64,000 nucleotides of DNA, taken from the NCBI GenBank assembly GCA_033675545.1, contig JAWDGP010005773.1, positions 32,501 to 96,500 on the forward strand, read 5' to 3'. The stretch is from Elysia crispata. Its lineage: Eukaryota; Mollusca; Gastropoda; Plakobranchidae. This document shows positions 44,297 through 58,000 of the stretch, piece by piece (position 1 is the stretch's first letter; every line of letters starts with the position of its first letter). Both the position numbers and the translations under genes were made by a program. Under the pieces are notes generated by a model. It was not told the origin of the DNA. It worked only from the letters and a program-made list of their open reading frames with translations, and searched no databases.

Positions 44297-44713
44297 GTGC
44301 TGTTTCCTTTTGCATCAGAAACCTACTTTTGAAACCCTAGTCTCTCATGTGTTTTCTTAAATACCATATCATTGTTTTCTTTAAAAAATTCTCATCATCG
44401 TTGATGTTACTATTTTTCATTGCGAAACATATCATACCTGGGGTTTTTAAAATGCGTTGAAATCAAATATGGCTTTTAAAACGCGATTTCATGCAAATTT
44501 TAACATTTTAGATTTTTGTTTTTCTCTCTTTTTTTTCTTTTTTCTTTGGGGGGGGGGAGGGGTGGGTGGGGATATTTTTCTCCAATTGTGCAAAAAATCA
44601 GAAACCGCATTCTTAAAAAAAATAATCTTAAATAATCTTACATAACTCTGCCAATCTTACTCAGTAGTGCCAAGTTTTCAGAGTTGCAACCCTTGCCGTG
44701 GCTTAGAATTATA

Positions 44714-44788
<75 letters not shown>

Positions 44789-44815
44789 CATTATTATTAT
44801 TATCATTATTATCGC
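44714..44815 (+). repeat. (ATT)n microsatellite
   Basis: About 100 bp of ATT with a few ATC units. Confidence 0.97.
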
Positions 44816-44963
44816 AGGGTTTCATCTCTACTAAAAATGATTACATAGCTTTATACAATAAAGAGAGCGTATTCCAGGATTGAACAATAATTTCAATAGA
44901 AAATTTTGTATAACATTTCATTCACATATAACGTGTTATGCTATTGAGATAGTGTAGAGTAAT

Positions 44964-44974
44964 TTGTTGCTGTT

Positions 44975-45005
<31 letters not shown>

Positions 45006-45116
45006 CTGTTGCTGTTGTTATTGTTTTTATTTTGGGTTTTTTTATTTTGTTTTCTTTTGTTTGTTTGTTTTTTTTCTTTTTCTTTTTTTTTTTTTTTTTT
45101 TTTGTTTTTTTTTTTC
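44964..45116 (+). repeat. (TTG)n and poly-T tract
   Basis: TTG/TTGC triplets, then T-rich sequence. Confidence 0.9.
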
Positions 45117-45662
45117 TGTCTATAAATATCACTAGAACATTAATTTTTATTGATACCTTTATTGCACGCCTATTATTTATAAAATAGGAAACAAAACAAA
45201 AAAAAAAACAAAAGAAAAAAAAATCACGAAGCGAAGTGTTATTAAACGCTTTGCAGTATTGGCGCACCGAATAATTTTGTTTATATCGGAAAAGTAGCAC
45301 TGCTTAAAAAATAAAACTATACAAGCTAGATCACAACTCCTGAAACACTACATACAGCTTAAGGTCCATAATCAGTGAAGATGCAGAGGTGACCGAAGAC
45401 GTTTCAGAAATGTAAAAAAAAATATAAAGTAGTCACCAACTAGTTCTCAAGTAAGACAATGAACCAAGAGAAACAATTATATTAGACATACAAGTCATTT
45501 CGCTTTATTAGCTTCTTCGGTAATTATACTTTTTAGTTCATTTTCTTACTAGATCTAATTGGTGACTTGTTTATACTTTCTTACACTGCTTTTTATGTGT
45601 CTTTTAACTAAAATTTACTATTCACCCTTCAGTCTATAAATACGTCATGAGGATCATTTACA

Positions 45663-45663
<1 letters not shown>

Positions 45664-45732
<69 letters not shown>
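45664..45732 (+). repeat. (AT)n microsatellite
   Basis: About 68 bp of pure AT, 300 bp upstream of the SDR 5' region. Confidence 0.97.
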
Positions 45733-45734
<2 letters not shown>

Positions 45735-46013
45735 CCGAGTCTGCGTTAGAATTTTTTTTTTCTTTTCTGTAGTTTTTGATACGGGTACATAATCAACTTT
45801 CGATTTCATTTGGCAATCGGTCTGACATAAATTTATTGACAATTATTGCACAGACAATTAACTTATTGGTAATATGAGGAATTATCACAAATTAAAATTA
45901 TATGTAATAGCTATTGGTAATAATGATGCACTCTTCTACTGAGTTCCACCCGTATACATGTTCCCCGAGCTACACCGAAAAAAAAAAAAAGGTAAACAAG
46001 CGCCTCCTTGTTT

Positions 46014-46023
46014 TGTCACATGA
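46014..46023 (+). promoter_or_regulatory. E-box-like palindrome in SDR 5' region
   Basis: GTCACATGAC lies 14 bp before the SDR start codon. It is an E-box variant (CACATG) in near-palindromic context. Whether it is promoter or 5' UTR cannot be told from sequence. Confidence 0.25.
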
Positions 46024-46036
46024 CTGAAACAACAAA

Positions 46037-46082
46037 ATGGCGACAAACATGGTAATGCATTACAGAGTGCTGATTTTAGGTG
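46037..46082 (+). CDS. SDR gene exon 1 (start, Rossmann strand 1)
   Basis: The ATG is in good context (AACAAAATGG). It encodes MATNMVMHYRVLILGG and ends G|GTGAGT in phase 1. The hydrophobic VLIL strand leads into the dinucleotide-binding glycine loop completed by exon 2. Confidence 0.88.
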
Positions 46083-49000
46083 GTGAGTGTATCCATGTTA
46101 GGTTCTTGAACCAGTGATTCTCAATAATCGAGGTGCAACGGAAAAGCCGAGGACTGAAATATAGTTTGCCATTTTATGTATATTTATATAGAGTTTTCCT
46201 CCATTTCTAATCTAGATCTAGATCATAGATTCTAGATGGTTTCTCTGTGTGATCTAATCTAGATCTATCTAGATCTAGAGTCTAGATCTAATCTAGAATC
46301 TAGTCTTGTCATGCATGTCTTACATGACTCATCCGAATTTTCGTCTGTATACCACTTTGAGGCAAGATTTTCTTTTATCTTATTACATCAAATCTTTTTA
46401 TATTGGTACATAAGAGCTCACTTTTTTGGCCATGTAAATTGTAATGAGTAGAGAGGCACTAGAGTTCTAACATCTGAGTCTGACAACTGGAATAATCGAA
46501 GAAAACGAAGAAGGGGAGAAAAGATGTTGGAAGGACCAACAAAGTGATTAAATTTATGTAGAATGAATGGTGAAAGCACTAAAATTGACAAGGGATAGAG
46601 ATGGGTATAAAGGTTATGATTGCCTACGCTAAAAAGCAGGGCACCTGATTCAGTGATTGATTGATTGAGAGAACCTCTATCTATTTATAGATATTGTTTA
46701 AATGAACTCACGAAGATGTAAATGCTTTTGGCATTAATGTGATTTGGTATCTTAACAAATTTAATGCTTATTTCGGTTGCAAATTGAAAACTTTAGTGGT
46801 TTTTCAGCTTGCAAAGCTGAATTTTCCTGCTAACTAGAAATCTCTTTGTAATATGAAAGTATCGTCTACAGCTGTTCATACAATGTGACTTTTACTTCTA
46901 GATAGTGAAAATTTACCAACAAATTTGTAGTGAAGGACATCTATCTTTAAGCGATCAATAAAGGCTATACCAATCATTACTTCCAACACAAACTACAATC
47001 AGCTTATTGTATAAAATGTAGACAATTCAAGGGCCAAACTGTCAGTGCCACTGCAAAGTTAGTTGTGATATATATATAAATATATATATTTATATATTTT
47101 ATTAAGTACGAATTTTGCAGGAAAGATAAGTTAGATAATAACACTCAGACTTAGCTTATTCTAAAAACTCTATTAGGCATCAGACTGAAGCTGTCAGTTA
47201 AGTTGACGGTCTCTTTTTAGATGCTCAAATGTGAATTTAGCAAGATCATTTTATAATAAGGTTTGTCATTCATACTTCTCATCAGAGAGAGGGTTGCATT
47301 TATTTTATCATATTCATAATTGAGGGCGGTTTCATTTTAGCCATTCAAAGATGGATGGATTGTTAAAAGCCTTTCATAGCATACAATTCCATTTAGTAAC
47401 GGTGCTTAAGGTTTTCAAGTTCAAAGGGCGTCTTAATTATCATCGGATAAATGAGAAGACTGGCGACGAATATCTTACCAACAATTATTTATAGATATTT
47501 ATGCATTGATTTCCTCCATACATTTTCAGGGATTTTGATATGAGGTTAGGAATAAACCAGACTTTTTTTAATCATTAATTTGTGTTCTGATGCAGTATTT
47601 TAATAATGTTATAAATAACAATGGATAGAGTCAATAAGAGTAATAACCCTTTTTCTTGTTGTTTAGTTGATGCAGTTTTATAGTAAAGGTCTAAGACTAT
47701 TCATATGATTTAACAGGCCTGTCTCAGCTTTGGGTTTTGAATTTTAACAATTTTAACTTTTTCAGTTTTACTTGACACCACATTATGTGTATTCTGAACT
47801 CTCTGATCCCATCTGTTCCAGGTACAGGTTTCATCGGCAGAAACCTGGTAGACCACATCGTGAGAAACAGCCTAGCCACAAAGGTAAGGACCTCAAGTAC
47901 CTTGTTTTACCATAAAAGTTAACCTTTCAACTAAAAGATCACACTGAGACACTCTCAGGTCACTGACGAATGAACTAATGAAGCTGGTATTGGTGGTAAG
48001 ATTTGCAAAAATTACTGCTCAAGCCTTTTTGCTTTATCTGCTTACTTTTGATTGCTTGAGTGAAGAGGGCTAAATTTTGACTGATTACAGAGATGCCACT
48101 TTTCTGGCCATTGCAGGAAATCTGGCAATTTTTAAATTGCCACCAGTCAGACAATTCTCTAATTGCAGGTAAACTTAATCTAATGTGGCAAAATGTGGAT
48201 ATGAGAAAAAATATGAACTTGCTGTTAAATAAAATGAAGTAGGATGAAGACGATCTTTCTCAAACAGATTGGTTGAGAAGAGTAACTTCCCCAAAAAATT
48301 CCATTGAAGCAAGCGCAAACAAAGTAGATTTAATTAACATCCAGCATAGGTCTATTTTCAAGCATGCACAAACGCAACAGAATTAGTAAACGTCCGGCAT
48401 ACCTTCCAGTACAAATAAAAAATGCAAGTAAATATCAGGCATGGCTCTAACTTTCATTTCTTTAGAAACTTGAGAATTGAATATGCATGTAGATGTGTGA
48501 GTGTTTGTTGTGTGTGGAGTGGGGGGGGGGTGAAAAAAATTCAGGCATAATTTTCAGACTTGGATGGCATCTCTGTGATTAGACAAAAGCTTAGCTAAGC
48601 CCTGGATGGTACACTCAACTTGTAAAAGTATTCAATGAAGTTTTTCCAGGTTTCTCAGTACTTATAAATGTTTTCAATGAGGTCAAGGTTCAATCTTTCG
48701 TCGTTTGCCATTTTGTTGGGTATAAATCATGGTTGTGATCAATTTTTTTTTTTAGTAATTCTATTCATTCTTATTACTGCAGGTTTGTGTGGTAGACAAA
48801 GTTCCACCCGAGATGGCATGGCTAAACACAGAGCATTCAGTAAGTCAGTATTTTACAAACTCATTTATCTTCCATGAAGAAGATTTGCTTTTGTTTGATT
48901 TTCAGAACCAGAAGATAGTGGATGAACTTAGAAAGATAACAAAACTGATTTTTACTGTTCAATTAAATTTTGGGTGAGGATTTTTTAAGTTTTTGCCAGA

Positions 49001-52000
49001 CAAAGAATAAAAGGGAAAAGGAAAGTGGCAGATCAGATATTGAAGTGATATTATGGTAACGATTTTACATAATTGTCGGTAACTTACTTGTAGCACAGTC
49101 TCTTCTTCTTTCTTTAATCTGCTGGTCTATCATACCTATCTTGTATAATGTCTAATTCGTTACTTAATTGGGTTTTTTTTGTTTGTATCTTTTTTTCAAT
49201 TGATGTAATGAGAGAGAGTCTGATGTGTATATTCAATATATGTCTGTGCCTACTTTTTTTCTTTTTTTTTATTTTTTATTCATTTTATATGTAATTTAAT
49301 TCTTTTTTGTGGTCTTATCTTCCGTCCCAGGAATCATTCTCTAGTCCCGTAGTTGAATTCAAGCACTCCAACCTGATACACATGAGTAAGTATAATTGAT
49401 CATTAAATGAAGGAATGTTCAAGGGAAAAAAAGTTGTACAAGATCATTATCTTGTAGCATCAACGATGATGAGAATTGGGAAGAGGGGAGGGAAAGAGTA
49501 GAAAAGCAGAAAACAACGCCTGATGTACTTTTTTTTAGTGGCAAGGGGTAGAAAACAAAACACCTGACAATTCTTGAAGGTGGACATTATGTTTATAATG
49601 TTTCCAATTCTTTCATGACTCTGCTGTATAGAAGAATTTTCGAGTCAATCATATGGGTGTGATATAAACCCTTTCACTCTATAGATGATTCAATACTTTC
49701 TGCATGTGAAGAAAAGTCCTCATCAGGCAGAGAAAGTCTGAAAAAGATTTTATTTCTTAATTTTTTGATCATTTGAGGTACCCGTTTTAAAGGCAAATAT
49801 AAGTTTTTATTCTTCTTCTATGGGTTGACTTTTGCTCATTTATTATATCATGTCACAGTTGTTTCATTATTAGTTGAGAATCTGAATCTATCTTTTTGCC
49901 TGAACTGCATCGAAAATTTCATAGCCTGTGATAATAAAAACTGTGAATAAATTAGTAATAATTAAAGATATTATTGATGTTACCATATTACAATCCTTAG
50001 AAGTAGTAGTAACAGCAGCAGCAGCAGTCGTATTAATATTAATAGTAGTAAAAGTAGTCATGGCTGCTATTGTTTTGATGATTAAAATTATCAATATGGA
50101 AATTTTTATATTTTAATATTTTTATTTAAATAAATTTTTATTTTTTATACCTCCCTGTATCTGCAGGTTCTGTCGAGAAAGTTTTCTGTGATGATGAGGG
50201 AGAATTTGACTTTGTGATCAATTTGGCTGCAGAGACTAAATATGGCCTGGCAGAGCCTGTGAGTCTCTTTTGCTTTAATTTTTTGCCAGATATGCTTTGC
50301 TTGTTATAAGCAGCCAGGCTTTTCTTTAGAACTAAGATGTGATTTTGATTTAAATTCCTTTTTTTTTTTTTGGTAATGTGAAGTCTGTATATGTGTTATT
50401 ACAAAGAGGATTTTAAGTTTTCTTTTTGGGAATGAAAAGATCATTTTCATTTTTCTTTTTACTTCATTGTACTTGAATGTGTGAAAGAAAAAAGATAAAG
50501 AAATGGTTGTCTTATCAAAGTAATGGAAGCAAAGAAGAGATAAGCATGTAAGATAATGGCTGTTTTGTTTTTTGCTTGTTTTTGTTTTGTTGTGGAGAAA
50601 CTGACAGAAAGCAACAACTCTTGTTTTTCAGAAGATAAATATCTAATAGCTGAGAACCAGTTAGCATGTTTTGCTCATGAAGTTTTTTGAGGACAATATA
50701 ACAGGTTTTTTGTTGTTTTTTCTTTTTGTCTAATCAGCTTTTCAATTCAATCCAAAAAATGCAAAGGAGATTTTGTCATATATTTGGAAAAAAAATGTAA
50801 AAGACATAGCTTTTTTTTTCAATTTATTGAAATCAGCGTCTGCTCATAGGCAAAACAGACAGACAAGCTTTTACTTTACCATGCTACTCTAGCACACCGA
50901 TCTTCTCACATTTAAATAAAGAGTTGTGTTTTCTCCTAGATCCTGATTAGAGTACAGTTCTGGCGATATGAGTACCACATATGATAGTTAGCTCAATTCT
51001 TCTATGGGTGCATGCTTCTATGGCCTCTTACACTGCACTTGCGTCTTGGCCTTAAGTTATATGAATCAGTTCGTTTGTGCTCTTGTGTGATCTGTTCAGC
51101 ATTCCACATTTTCTACTCCCCCAGGTGTATAAAGAAGGCATTGAGCAGCTGAGCCTCAACTGTGCAGAGGTGGCAAGCAGGCACGGGGTGAAGAAGTTTA
51201 TCGAGGTTTCCACAGCTCAGGTTTACTCGGGTGACAAGGTCAGTCAGTGCACCTCTCTCGTTGCTTAGTTCTTTGTTGTTGTCTTTTATTTTGAAATGAC
51301 CAGTATGCAGTTCTATCCTTTACATGTTTGAAATTTGCTGGCCAAAACAAATGGTCCTTGTAAATAAATTCCTCTCTATCTTACTTGTTGCAGGGAATGA
51401 GTTTCTCATATCTCTCAAGGAGATATAATGCTTTATGAGGCTATGTGTTAATTGATGATAAATTGAGTACCTATCTTTTTGAAAATGGAGACATGCAACT
51501 CTATCTCTCTATCAGATTTGTCGTTTTTTATTTTAATCTTTTACCGGTCACTCCATTCCTCCATGTAATATGGAATTGTGAAACATTCACAAATTAAAAA
51601 AAAAAAAAGAACAGCACAGTACCCACCATCCTTTTTTCTTTTTTTTTTTTTTTCACATAGTCAAATTAAATAAGCAATTTTGAAAAAAAAAATGAATGAT
51701 TGGAATCAGTGGGTTTATCAACTCTGTGTTAAGAATCAGCACCAAAATAAAGTACCTGAGCTCTCGAAACATGATCATGTCCTAGTCAAGTCAAAGGCAT
51801 TTAAAAAAAAAGTTTTTGTTAGCTTTAGTGGTTGCTCTTGACAATCTGAGATTTCTGGCTTATGACTTCAATATAAAAATTTCATTTTATCATGAAGAAG
51901 TTTGTAATTTATACTTGCAGCTTGATTTGCCTGATCATAAACATCAGTTGTTGTGAGATTTATACTATTACTTTTTTGGAGTAAATTGTCAAATTACAAA

Positions 52001-55000
52001 AACCTGAAGTTTGTTAATCTGGAAAGTTTAGTTTACTTTTTTATACTGTGATATCAGATTTTTTAGCAACAGAATGTACCAAGGCATTCTTTTATCTGAT
52101 AAATGATGTCTTTGTTTTTTCTAACAACCTTCAATTTCAAATACCAGACAAGCGGTATCATTGTTCCCTACTCATTTTTGTTGTATGATTGTGCCAAATC
52201 AATAAATCTGATTTTTGAGCACGACAACATTTGAAATTTGATTTTTCTTTTAATTCTCGCAACCTCAAAAACATAGAGAGAAAAGTCAATAATAAATATT
52301 TATAGATTTATAATATTTATCTGAAAATTTTCGAAACTTTTCTTTGCCATAATACGAACATTTTGAAGTTATGTACATCATCGTGATGCTTGAAAAATCA
52401 CTTTATTTTTTTATCAATCTGAAAGTAGAAAATATATGACTTCTCATGATTAGCTGTAAAACTGATCTCTTCATTACATGTTATTATTTGATCACATAAA
52501 ACTTTAATGTTTTGTTTGTTTGTTTGATATAGTCCATACCCAACACAGTGATTTTAGACCCTTATTTCAGTTTTGCAGTTCGTAATTTAAGCTGCCGTAG
52601 GGCATAGTGGAATTGAAAAGATGAGAGCTTAAACTCATCTACTGACTTAACCTGCAAAGAAGGTCCTGTGGATATGAGGGCATATGCTCCTTTTAGAAGA
52701 ATGAAACCATATAAATTCTGTAAAACTATCTCAAGAACTAGTATTTTAAAATTGTTGTTTTAGTTGAAAATTTCAGTGCATTTAATTTATTTCTATATGA
52801 AGGTGATCGTGCTGAAAGCAATCTGTTAACCTGTACACTATAAAATTAAATAGACTACTGTGATTAATTGTAGTTAAAATGCTGCAATCCAAATATTTTC
52901 ATTATTGATGTACAGAAGCTGGCTGTAGAAGAATCACATCTGGATCCTTGGACCAACCTGGCAAAACATAAGCTGGAGGTGGAGAAAAATCTGGCAAATT
53001 TTGGGTCAGACCTGAACTATGTTATTGTTCGTCCGGCCATAGTCTATGGACTTGGTGATACAAATGGGCTCAGTAAGTAATGACGGCTTTTGTCACTTGA
53101 AATTTTTGGTCTGAACCTGTGCTGTGTTAAAATTGCTAATTTTAATGTTTGAATTGTATTACAAGCTTTTTCTTTTTTCACTGTTCAACTCAGAATTGGC
53201 CAACATAGTCTGACAGTGGCATATGATAAACTAAATTTGATTTTTACTCAAAAAAGGGTATCATCAACTTTTATTTTTTTCCCCTTATTTAAAGTAAGAG
53301 ATAAGATAAGATTAATTTTTTTCATCCCTCTTGGTGGAAATTCAAGTCTTTTCTCAAAATTATTTCTTACTCAAGCATTGTGAACAAATACTACTGCTGT
53401 ACTTAAAACAGATGTTTATTGCTGCTGCAGTTTTTTCTTGAATATCACACTACAAAATAGATACATTTATATTTCTACATCTTTATATCAGTGTGACACA
53501 TTTGCCCCTTTATAGCATATTCCGTTTTTCTTGGTACCAGTAAGCAGTGAGATCACTGTGCATGGATGAGACTGTAGTCTTATCTTTTAAGCCTATCCCT
53601 GTCTGACGCAGGTTTGTTTGACGCACGCAACTGATCTGAGATTGTCTTATCATCAGTCAAAGGTCAAAATTATTCAAGCATATATATTGGTCATCACTAA
53701 TGGAGCTTATAATAAGTTTAAAATCTGATGACACTATGATTTCTGATTTATTTATCCTTTTTGCCTCTCTGATTTCTTTATCAACACAGCTCCCCGCATC
53801 ATCATCGGCTCAATTTACAGATACATCAGACAGAAGATGCAGGTGAGGCCATAGCCCTCAGCAAGCACTACAAAATGATTGCATGAGCTAAGCCTAAGGT
53901 ATCTCTTAAATATACCATGTATCTGCATCCAATCAAACCCACTTCCCACCACCTCCCTAGGAACTTATCTTGGAAAAGAAAGAAAAAAAGGATTAAGCTT
54001 CCCTGTTAAAAGAGTTTTATTCCTCTGTCCTAGCTTTAGGGTTTTGTTGAAAAAAAAAAAACTTGGGTTGAAAAGTAAAATGAAAGTGTTACCTGGCACA
54101 AAAAAGTAAATTTTCTATTATCCTAGATCAAAATCATCTGGAGATTTGTATGTGTGTGTGTTTGTGGTAGGCAGAGAGGAGGGAAGAGCCAAATGTCATA
54201 AACTTAGCCAAATCATTTAATATCACAGATTCATATTTTGAATTAAAAATATCATTCTTTTTCATTATACAGAAAACTTGTCAGATGCCTATAAGAACAC
54301 TGTCATGATATTGCTGCTGCAGTAATTTTTTTTTTTTTCTGGTGGAGGAACTCATTCTTTTTTTTTTATGAATCTGTCAAAGAACTCGTCTGAGATCTAA
54401 TCATTCCACTCCATCTATTGCCACAAAAGATTGTCAACCAATGCACCATGATTTTATGTTTTAGGCAATCTGGGAAGCATCATTTTAAGAAATTTGCAAA
54501 CTTAAGCTGTGTGTCAAATTGTTGTGTAATTTAAATATCATGCTCCTTTAGTTTTGCTTGTAAATAATTTTATTTATCTCATGGGTCTCACACATTTTAT
54601 TATAAGATGCATTGATTATGCTTTGCCTTGGAAGTGTGTTGTAGAAATGTAATTTATTGTTTTAATATTGCCTTATATCGTATGATTTTTTTCATGTGGC
54701 TACGCTTTTTCTTGTGTTTCTGTGTCAGATGTTGTGGACGAAAGATCTCCACATGAGCACAGTTCATGTTCAGGATCTTGTTCGAGCTCTCTGGCATCTC
54801 TGTCTCCATGGCAACAGAGGTCAAGTCTTCAATTTGGCAGACAAAGGAAGCACTAGTAAGGCCCAACATTGTCTGGTTGTTTATTGTTGTGATAACTATT
54901 TGATCAATTGAATAATTTAGATCATAGATGTTATCATTATCATCCTTACTATCTTTTCCGTCCTATCTTCTTAATGTCCAGAAACCTACAATTTGAAATA

Positions 55001-58000
55001 AGTAAGGCCTTTAAGTAGTAGATTTCTGTCACAAGTTTATTTTAGCTATTTTTAAGGATAAATTATTTGAACCAAATTTTCAAACTGAGCATATTCATGT
55101 TTTTGAAAATGCGATTTGGGACACTTGTTTTTTTCTTTTTTTTGGTGTCACAAATGAGTCAAAATTAAATCTCAAAAGAGCAAGATATGTAACTTGAAGA
55201 AATAAAGCCAAAACCATAAAATTTATCTTTATATTAAACCCATGTTCAGAACATTCCAAATATGTTCTTCATAGTTTCACTTTTTCTCAATCCCCATGTA
55301 CAACTTTTTTTACAATAGAATTTTGACTTCTCTGGTTGGCAAGAGTTAATCTTTACAAACAAATCAATATTTTTGCTTCTTCTTCCCCCCCTACCCTCCC
55401 TTAACTCCTCCAAAACTTCCCATGCAGCCCAAGATATTGTGAGCAGCCTTGTGTCTGAGCTTTTCAACATCAACTACGACTTTCTCGGCTCTGTCTTTTC
55501 CAACCTGGCAAGAGTGAGTTGATCAAAGAAATATAATGGACAGTTATAAGAGTATTGCATAGAACAATTAGCCACATTGATTTAGGTACTACTCTTAATC
55601 ATTGCAAGTTTCCTCAATAATACTGATCTCTTTAAAAGCTCAAACCTTTCTGTGACTGAATATGTTTTTAGGGAAATCTTCAAGATCAAGGTTAAGAAAC
55701 GCAACAAATAAATTTTACCTACAGGACTGCAATTCTTTAATCTTTTTGCATCATTACGTACCTGTGAATGCAGGCCAGTTCATAGATCCAGGCACTACCT
55801 TGGTTGAGTGTGTGGTCATTCTAACACCAATTTGCACCGTTCAGCTGGCCAGGAATAGCTAAAACCTTTATAACTGATATGGTGTGATCAGAGGCAGTAC
55901 TTAACTCTAGCTCGAGGCCCCTGATATCGAATATCGGAAAATATGAATTTTTAAAGTAGGGCAGTTAAAAGTATATAATTCCTCTCTTCTTCCTTTTAAA
56001 AAAAAAAGCTTGAAATCCAATAGGTCATGAGAGAATACTGGTAATTTCATGTCATTTTCACTAAAACACAAGTGAAAATATGTTTCTCTATCAGTACCTT
56101 TAAGTGTGACATCAGCAATTTGCTACTCATTTAGATAAGGTGTGAGGTAATTTTTCCACTATTTAACATTTTTATTCTGTCTTTAGCTGTTAAGTTCAAA
56201 TTTTTATCTCATCATTCTCCATCTGCCTCCATTATTTCTTTGCTATTCCTGCATCCTGAATATAGTCAAACAAACAGGTTTTTTTTACTTTTTCAGCTGA
56301 AAGTATTGTTCTGGAGAAAATGTGATTTTTAATGAGAAAGGAGCAAAAGTTTGATGAATATTGAACCAAACATTTCAAAGTGAGGAGAGAAATTTAAAGA
56401 TATGATGTGTTTAAGTTATGTACATCTATATGTTGTGGATGTAATAATCTCAGTACTTAAAATATGTTGTTATAGACTTAAGAACTGTCATTTATGCATA
56501 ATTTTTTGCATCAGGTACGGATGTCAGATGTAGTAGATGACATTAATGAGAAACATATGCGACCATGGTCAGATGCCTGTAAGAGAGACGGCATTGTCAA
56601 CACCCCGCTCACTCCATTCATAGATCAAGTAGGTATACAGAACATTGGTCAAATGTCCAGCCTGATATGTCTGAGTTTTAGATGATGAACAAATTAACAG
56701 ACATCTATTCCAGCCCCAGGGCCATTGATTAAGGTAGTGTGGTTTAGGATGTGCTGTGTTTGTATGTGTGTACTTCTCCCACATGCAGAGGCTTCTTAAA
56801 TCTTAACATCTTTCAGGCAGCACCGTAGAGAAAAGCTGAATAAATTCCAGGACTACTTTGAGCCGCAGACTAGATTTCAGATGTGTTTGTTTAAGCCTCA
56901 CATAAAAAGTGCTAAATCATATACTATTAGGCATGTGCTAGGGGTGTCAAGACTCAAAAACTTGGTTTTAGCAAGGGTTATTGCATAGCACAGCTTGTAT
57001 AGCATAAGGCTGACAAAACAGAGGTACAGATTTATAGCCTTTACCTGGGCTGTCTGGCGTCAATGTTGGTTCCATCTATAACAACCCTGGTCTTAGCTAA
57101 AGGCAAAACAACCCTGGTCTTAGCTAAAGGCAGCCTTATAACCCCAATGTCTTTGAATGGGCAGAAGCATCGAGTTTAATCAACATCTCTGGGTATGAAA
57201 ATCAGTATATGCAATCACCTCCCTTTGTTATTCTAGTCTTCAAAACGATCAGTTTATAGAGGGTACACATTGTGAAACAACTAGAGTTGAATGCTTAGGA
57301 TCTTTACAACAAGTAATTTTTTTCAATTTTTTGTATTACTTCTGTTTGAAATTGGCTCTGGTAGTTTGTACAGGGATGGCTGGTGATAGTTTGTGGAAAA
57401 GCTGCACTTATGTCTGCAGGTTATGGCCAAGCTGATCTGTGGTGATTAAATTATCAGGTTCTGAGAAAGTACCCACAGCAAATACACCGCAACTTGGATT
57501 TTGATAAATATAGTCTTCAGTGGTACATAGGAGTTGTTCTGTTGTTTTTTTTTCTAAAGCTGATATACTCTATTTGTAAAATAGGCCTACAAGTTACTGA
57601 AATCTTTTTCACTAAAAGCAGTTTTGAGCACCAAATGCCTAATTTGCCCTGGATGCGGTATATATTTTAAAAAGGAGGCCATCAAGATAACAATATTCAT
57701 TTTAATGGATCCAGCTCAAGACATATCTGACCGAGTTGTGCTTGATTTATCTTAGGTAATTTACAATTAGAGCAATGTATTGGACGAGTTTGGTTCAGCG
57801 TATTCTCATCCATACATTTTTGTTGCAAACATATCATATCTAAAAAAGAACAGGAGATAAACATATTTTCAGGAGATTTGAATTTTTTTTTCTTTTCTCC
57901 TTTCCAGGAGCTTCTCTACAACAAACATCTGAACATTGATGGAACCAGGATAGAGTCAAAAGGATTCACCTACAACTACCCCACACTTGAACTGTCTAGT

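Noticed and set aside
48905..48977. Extra exon after SDR exon 3
   Set aside because: An AG and open frame exist, but no suitable donor follows and exon 3 joins exon 4 in phase without it.
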